A DNA stretch of 8,558 bases from JAQVWU01 sp964628455 (lineage in GTDB: Bacteria; Bacillota; Clostridia; Oscillospirales; CAG-272). A model generated the notes under the pieces. It was not told where the DNA came from, did not search any database, and worked only from the letters and a program-made list of their open reading frames with translations. Positions 6,727 to 8,558 of the stretch are shown here, piece after piece (position 1 is the first letter of the stretch; every line of letters starts with the position of its first letter). The DNA lies in the NCBI GenBank assembly GCA_964628455.1, contig CAZVPD010000156.1, positions 1 to 8,558 of the forward strand, read 5' to 3'. A program made the translations under genes and the position numbers.

Positions 6727-8103
6727 CTATATTTTCGGCAGACCGGAGAAACCCGGCAGCAGATCTTCATCCGTAGGTATAAAATCAGTGATTTTCCCTT
6801 CGTTATGTAAAGCATAAGCGGTCATATCGAAGTATCCGGTTCCGGTAAGTCCGAACAATATTACCTTGGCTTCTCCCGTTTCTCTGCAGAAAAGAGCTTC
6901 ATTTATGGCTGTATAAATTGCATGTGCCGATTCCGGTGCCGGAAGTATCGTTTCAAGGCGTGCGAATTTTACAGCCGCTTCAAATATCTTTGTCTGCTCA
7001 ACCGCGACCGCTTCCATAAATCCTTCATGATAGAGCTTTGATAATATCGGGGACATCCCGTGATACCGGAGTCCTCCCGCATGTATGGATGACGGAATAA
7101 AATCACATCCTAATGTATACATTTTTGCCATCGGTGTGATTTTTCCGGTATCACAGAAATCGTAAGCATATCTGCCTCTTGTAAACGAGGGACAAGACTT
7201 GGGTTCAACGGCGATGATGCGCGGATTATGGATTCCTTTCATTTTATCACGCATAAACGGAGCGATAAGCCCGCCGAGGTTTGAACCGCCTCCCGCACAT
7301 CCGATAATAATATCGGGATATTCATCGATTTCCTGCATGGCGATTTCCGTTTCAAGACCGATAACCGTTTGATGGAGAAGCACCTGGTTCAATACAGATC
7401 CCAACACATACCGGTAATTTTCGCTTGTCACGGCTTTTTCGACCGCTTCCGAAATAGCGCATCCCAGACTTCCGCCGGTATCGGGATTTTGTGCGAGTAT
7501 CTTTCGGCCTGATTCGGTAGTCATCGACGGACTCGATATAACTTTTGCACCGAATGTTTCCATAATCGATTTTCGGAATGGTTTCTGATCATACGATGCC
7601 TTTACCATATAAACAGTCAGCGGTATTCTGAAATACGAACATGCTTCGGCTAAAGCTGTTCCCCACTGTCCGGCACCTGTTTCCGTAGTCAGACCTTTGA
7701 CGCCCTGTTCTTTGGCATAATAAGCCTGAGCGATGGCAGAATTTAACTTATGACTTCCCGACGTATTGTTTCCTTCATATTTAAAATAGATTCGTGCCGG
7801 AGTATCGAGTTCGCGTTCAAGGTTATAGGCTCTGACAAGGGGTGAAGGACGATAGATTTTATACATATCGATAATTTCGCCGGGGATATCAAAATACGGT
7901 GTGGAATGTTCAAGTTCCTGACGAACCAGTTCATCGCAAAAAACAGGTCTCAGATCATCGAAAGATACAGGTTTCAAAGTAGCCGGATTGAGCATCGGGT
8001 CAGGCAATTCAGGCATGTCGGCTCGCAGATTATACCATGCGGAAGGGATCTGGTTTTCTTTTAAAAATAACCGGTGCGGAATGTTTGTTTTTTTCATCTT
8101 CAT
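6727..8103 (-). CDS. trpB: TrpB2-type tryptophan synthase beta chain
   Basis: This PLP enzyme joins indole and serine to make tryptophan, or catalyses a related beta-replacement. It has 458 residues, longer than the ~400 of ordinary TrpB and typical of the TrpB2 (TrpB-like) group. Visible elements are the N-terminal extension with WYNLRADMPELPDP (23-36), RPSPLVRA (85-92), the PLP lysine in GSHKLN (Lys119), ETGAGQWG with the catalytic Glu141, the glycine-rich phosphate loop GCAGGGSN (268-275), AVEPKSCP (298-305), the TrpB2-like SSIHAGGLRYHG (338-349) and GLTGTGYFDM near the end. No trpA is adjacent, as is usual for TrpB2. The ATG at 8103 lies 3 nt after AAAGGAG; the in-frame ATG at 8097 lies 9 nt after it and may be the true start. 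Transcription is controlled by the T-box leader upstream. No terminator is seen after the stop, and the GH99-like promoter follows at once. Confidence 0.92.
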   Translation of the reverse strand: MKMKKTNIPHRLFLKENQIPSAWYNLRADMPELPDPMLNPATLKPVSFDDLRPVFCDELVRQELEHSTPYFDIPGEIIDMYKIYRPSPLVRAYNLERELDTPARIYFKYEGNNTSGSHKLNSAIAQAYYAKEQGVKGLTTETGAGQWGTALAEACSYFRIPLTVYMVKASYDQKPFRKSIMETFGAKVISSPSMTTESGRKILAQNPDTGGSLGCAISEAVEKAVTSENYRYVLGSVLNQVLLHQTVIGLETEIAMQEIDEYPDIIIGCAGGGSNLGGLIAPFMRDKMKGIHNPRIIAVEPKSCPSFTRGRYAYDFCDTGKITPMAKMYTLGCDFIPSSIHAGGLRYHGMSPILSKLYHEGFMEAVAVEQTKIFEAAVKFARLETILPAPESAHAIYTAINEALFCRETGEAKVILFGLTGTGYFDMTAYALHNEGKITDFIPTDEDLLPGFSGLPKI

Positions 8104-8164
8104 TCTCTCCTTTAAAATTTAGTTGATTCACCCGGCGGTTCTTTGAAATTAACAGGATTTTTAA

Positions 8165-8432
8165 AATAAAAAAACTGTCCCTGAAAAATCAAGGACAGAT
8201 AAAAACAATATCTGCGGTACCACCTTGGTTGACGTAAAAAACGTCCGCCTCATCGGAGTGCCATCACACTCTTCGTTCGGTAACGGGAACACACGTCGCA
8301 GTATTAACGTACAGTTTTACCTGTCACAGGCTGCGCCCTCCGAAGTCCATTTATCTTACCCGCCTATTGCCGCTTCTCAGCACTGCGGCTCTCTGTAAAT
8401 GCGCAATAAGTTTTATCTCTCCGTCAACGGTT
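8165..8432 (-). promoter_or_regulatory. T-box leader with predicted Trp (UGG) specifier
   Basis: The leader runs on the minus strand in front of trpB. The diagnostic T-box sequence AAGGTGGTACCGCA is at 8226-8213 (consensus AGGGUGGNACCGCG). A stem I-like region lies upstream, with AGAGAGCCGC...GCGGC around the loop AGTGCTGAGAA (about 8393-8369), and further on AAATGGACTTCGGAGG. In that stretch UGG (8349-8347) is followed by A, four bases and GGAG. This is the spacing I recall between specifier codon and GGAG-like element in known T-boxes such as glyQS. UGG is the Trp codon and fits the trpB downstream. Uncharged tRNA(Trp) would stabilise the antiterminator and switch on the gene. Stem boundaries are hand-drawn; the 8432 end is an estimated transcription start. 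Confidence 0.88.
8168..8198 (-). terminator. Regulated terminator of the T-box leader
   Basis: On the minus strand CTGTCCTTGA (8198-8189) and TCAGGGACAG (8184-8175) form a 10-bp stem with one G-U pair and a TTTT loop, followed by seven T (8174-8168). It lies 14 nt after the T-box sequence and about 65 bp before the trpB start, which is the normal place for the T-box attenuator. Confidence 0.9.
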
Positions 8433-8438
8433 TATTGT

Positions 8439-8467
8439 ATTCTATCATTTGATACGGATTTTGTCAA
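8439..8467 (-). promoter_or_regulatory. Sigma-A type promoter of the T-box-trpB unit
   Basis: On the minus strand TTGACA (8467-8462), exactly 17 bases and TAGAAT (8444-8439) precede the T-box leader, giving a start near 8432. The remaining ~90 bases to the window end are AT-rich with a run of seven C (8526-8532) and show no gene I can support. Confidence 0.82.
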
Positions 8468-8558
8468 TAGCTGAATTAAAAATATTTTATATGATTTAAA
8501 AACGGGCCGATTGTAAAGCTAACTGCCCCCCCGGAAAGAAAAAAAGAGTAGCTCATCG

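Noticed and set aside
6365..6817. 150-codon plus-strand reading frame
   Set aside because: It lies antisense to the GH99-like gene and the end of trpB, has no ribosome binding site and resembles no protein family; the minus-strand genes explain the region.
8468..8558. Possible gene or terminator at the right edge
   Set aside because: There is a C run and an A-rich stretch but no stem with a T tract and no reading frame with a start signal.

Overview
The window looks like a piece of an uncultured Bacillota genome, probably of the class Clostridia. The reasons are moderate GC content, near-consensus sigma-A promoters (three copies of TTGACA-N17-TATAAT-like), a classical T-box leader and intrinsic terminators with long U tracts. 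A KamA-family radical SAM enzyme that closely matches the clostridial lysine 2,3-aminomutase also fits. A run of 10 N (6204-6213) shows that this is a draft or metagenome scaffold. Species cannot be named from the sequence.

Layout from left to right. (1) 2-934 (+) is the 3' end of a large glycosidase-like gene that enters from outside the window. (2) 948-1475 (-) is a stand-alone shikimate kinase, convergent with gene 1. (3) 1583-3259 (+) is a predicted TIM-barrel glycosidase related to DUF6259, divergent from the shikimate kinase. It ends at a bidirectional terminator. (4) 5455-3301 (-) is a compact two-gene unit: an ATP-grasp ligase of the D-Ala-D-Ala ligase type, overlapping by 14 bp a KamA-type aminomutase with a TTG start. 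The unit has its own strong promoter and is bounded by terminators at both ends. (5) 6658-5616 (-) is a GH99/WbsX-like glycosidase, broken only by the N gap, with its own promoter. (6) 8103-6727 (-) is a TrpB2-type tryptophan synthase beta chain behind a T-box leader whose predicted specifier codon is UGG (Trp).

Two themes are interleaved. Three carbohydrate-active genes suggest breakdown of glycans. The amino-acid genes (aroK, trpB2, kamA plus ligase) are each controlled separately. The most interesting unit is the ligase-aminomutase pair. The aminomutase keeps every residue I could align that binds lysine, PLP and the iron-sulfur cluster, but it has lost the whole structural zinc site. Its partner is a peptide-bond-forming type of ATP-grasp enzyme. 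A plausible reading is that the pair makes beta-lysine and joins it to another molecule; this is inference. The T-box-controlled lone trpB2 is the second point of interest, because it ties the gene to charged tRNA(Trp) although no other trp gene is in view.

No tRNA, rRNA, CRISPR array, insertion sequence or phage gene was seen. The last ~90 bases (8468-8558) hold no gene I can support.
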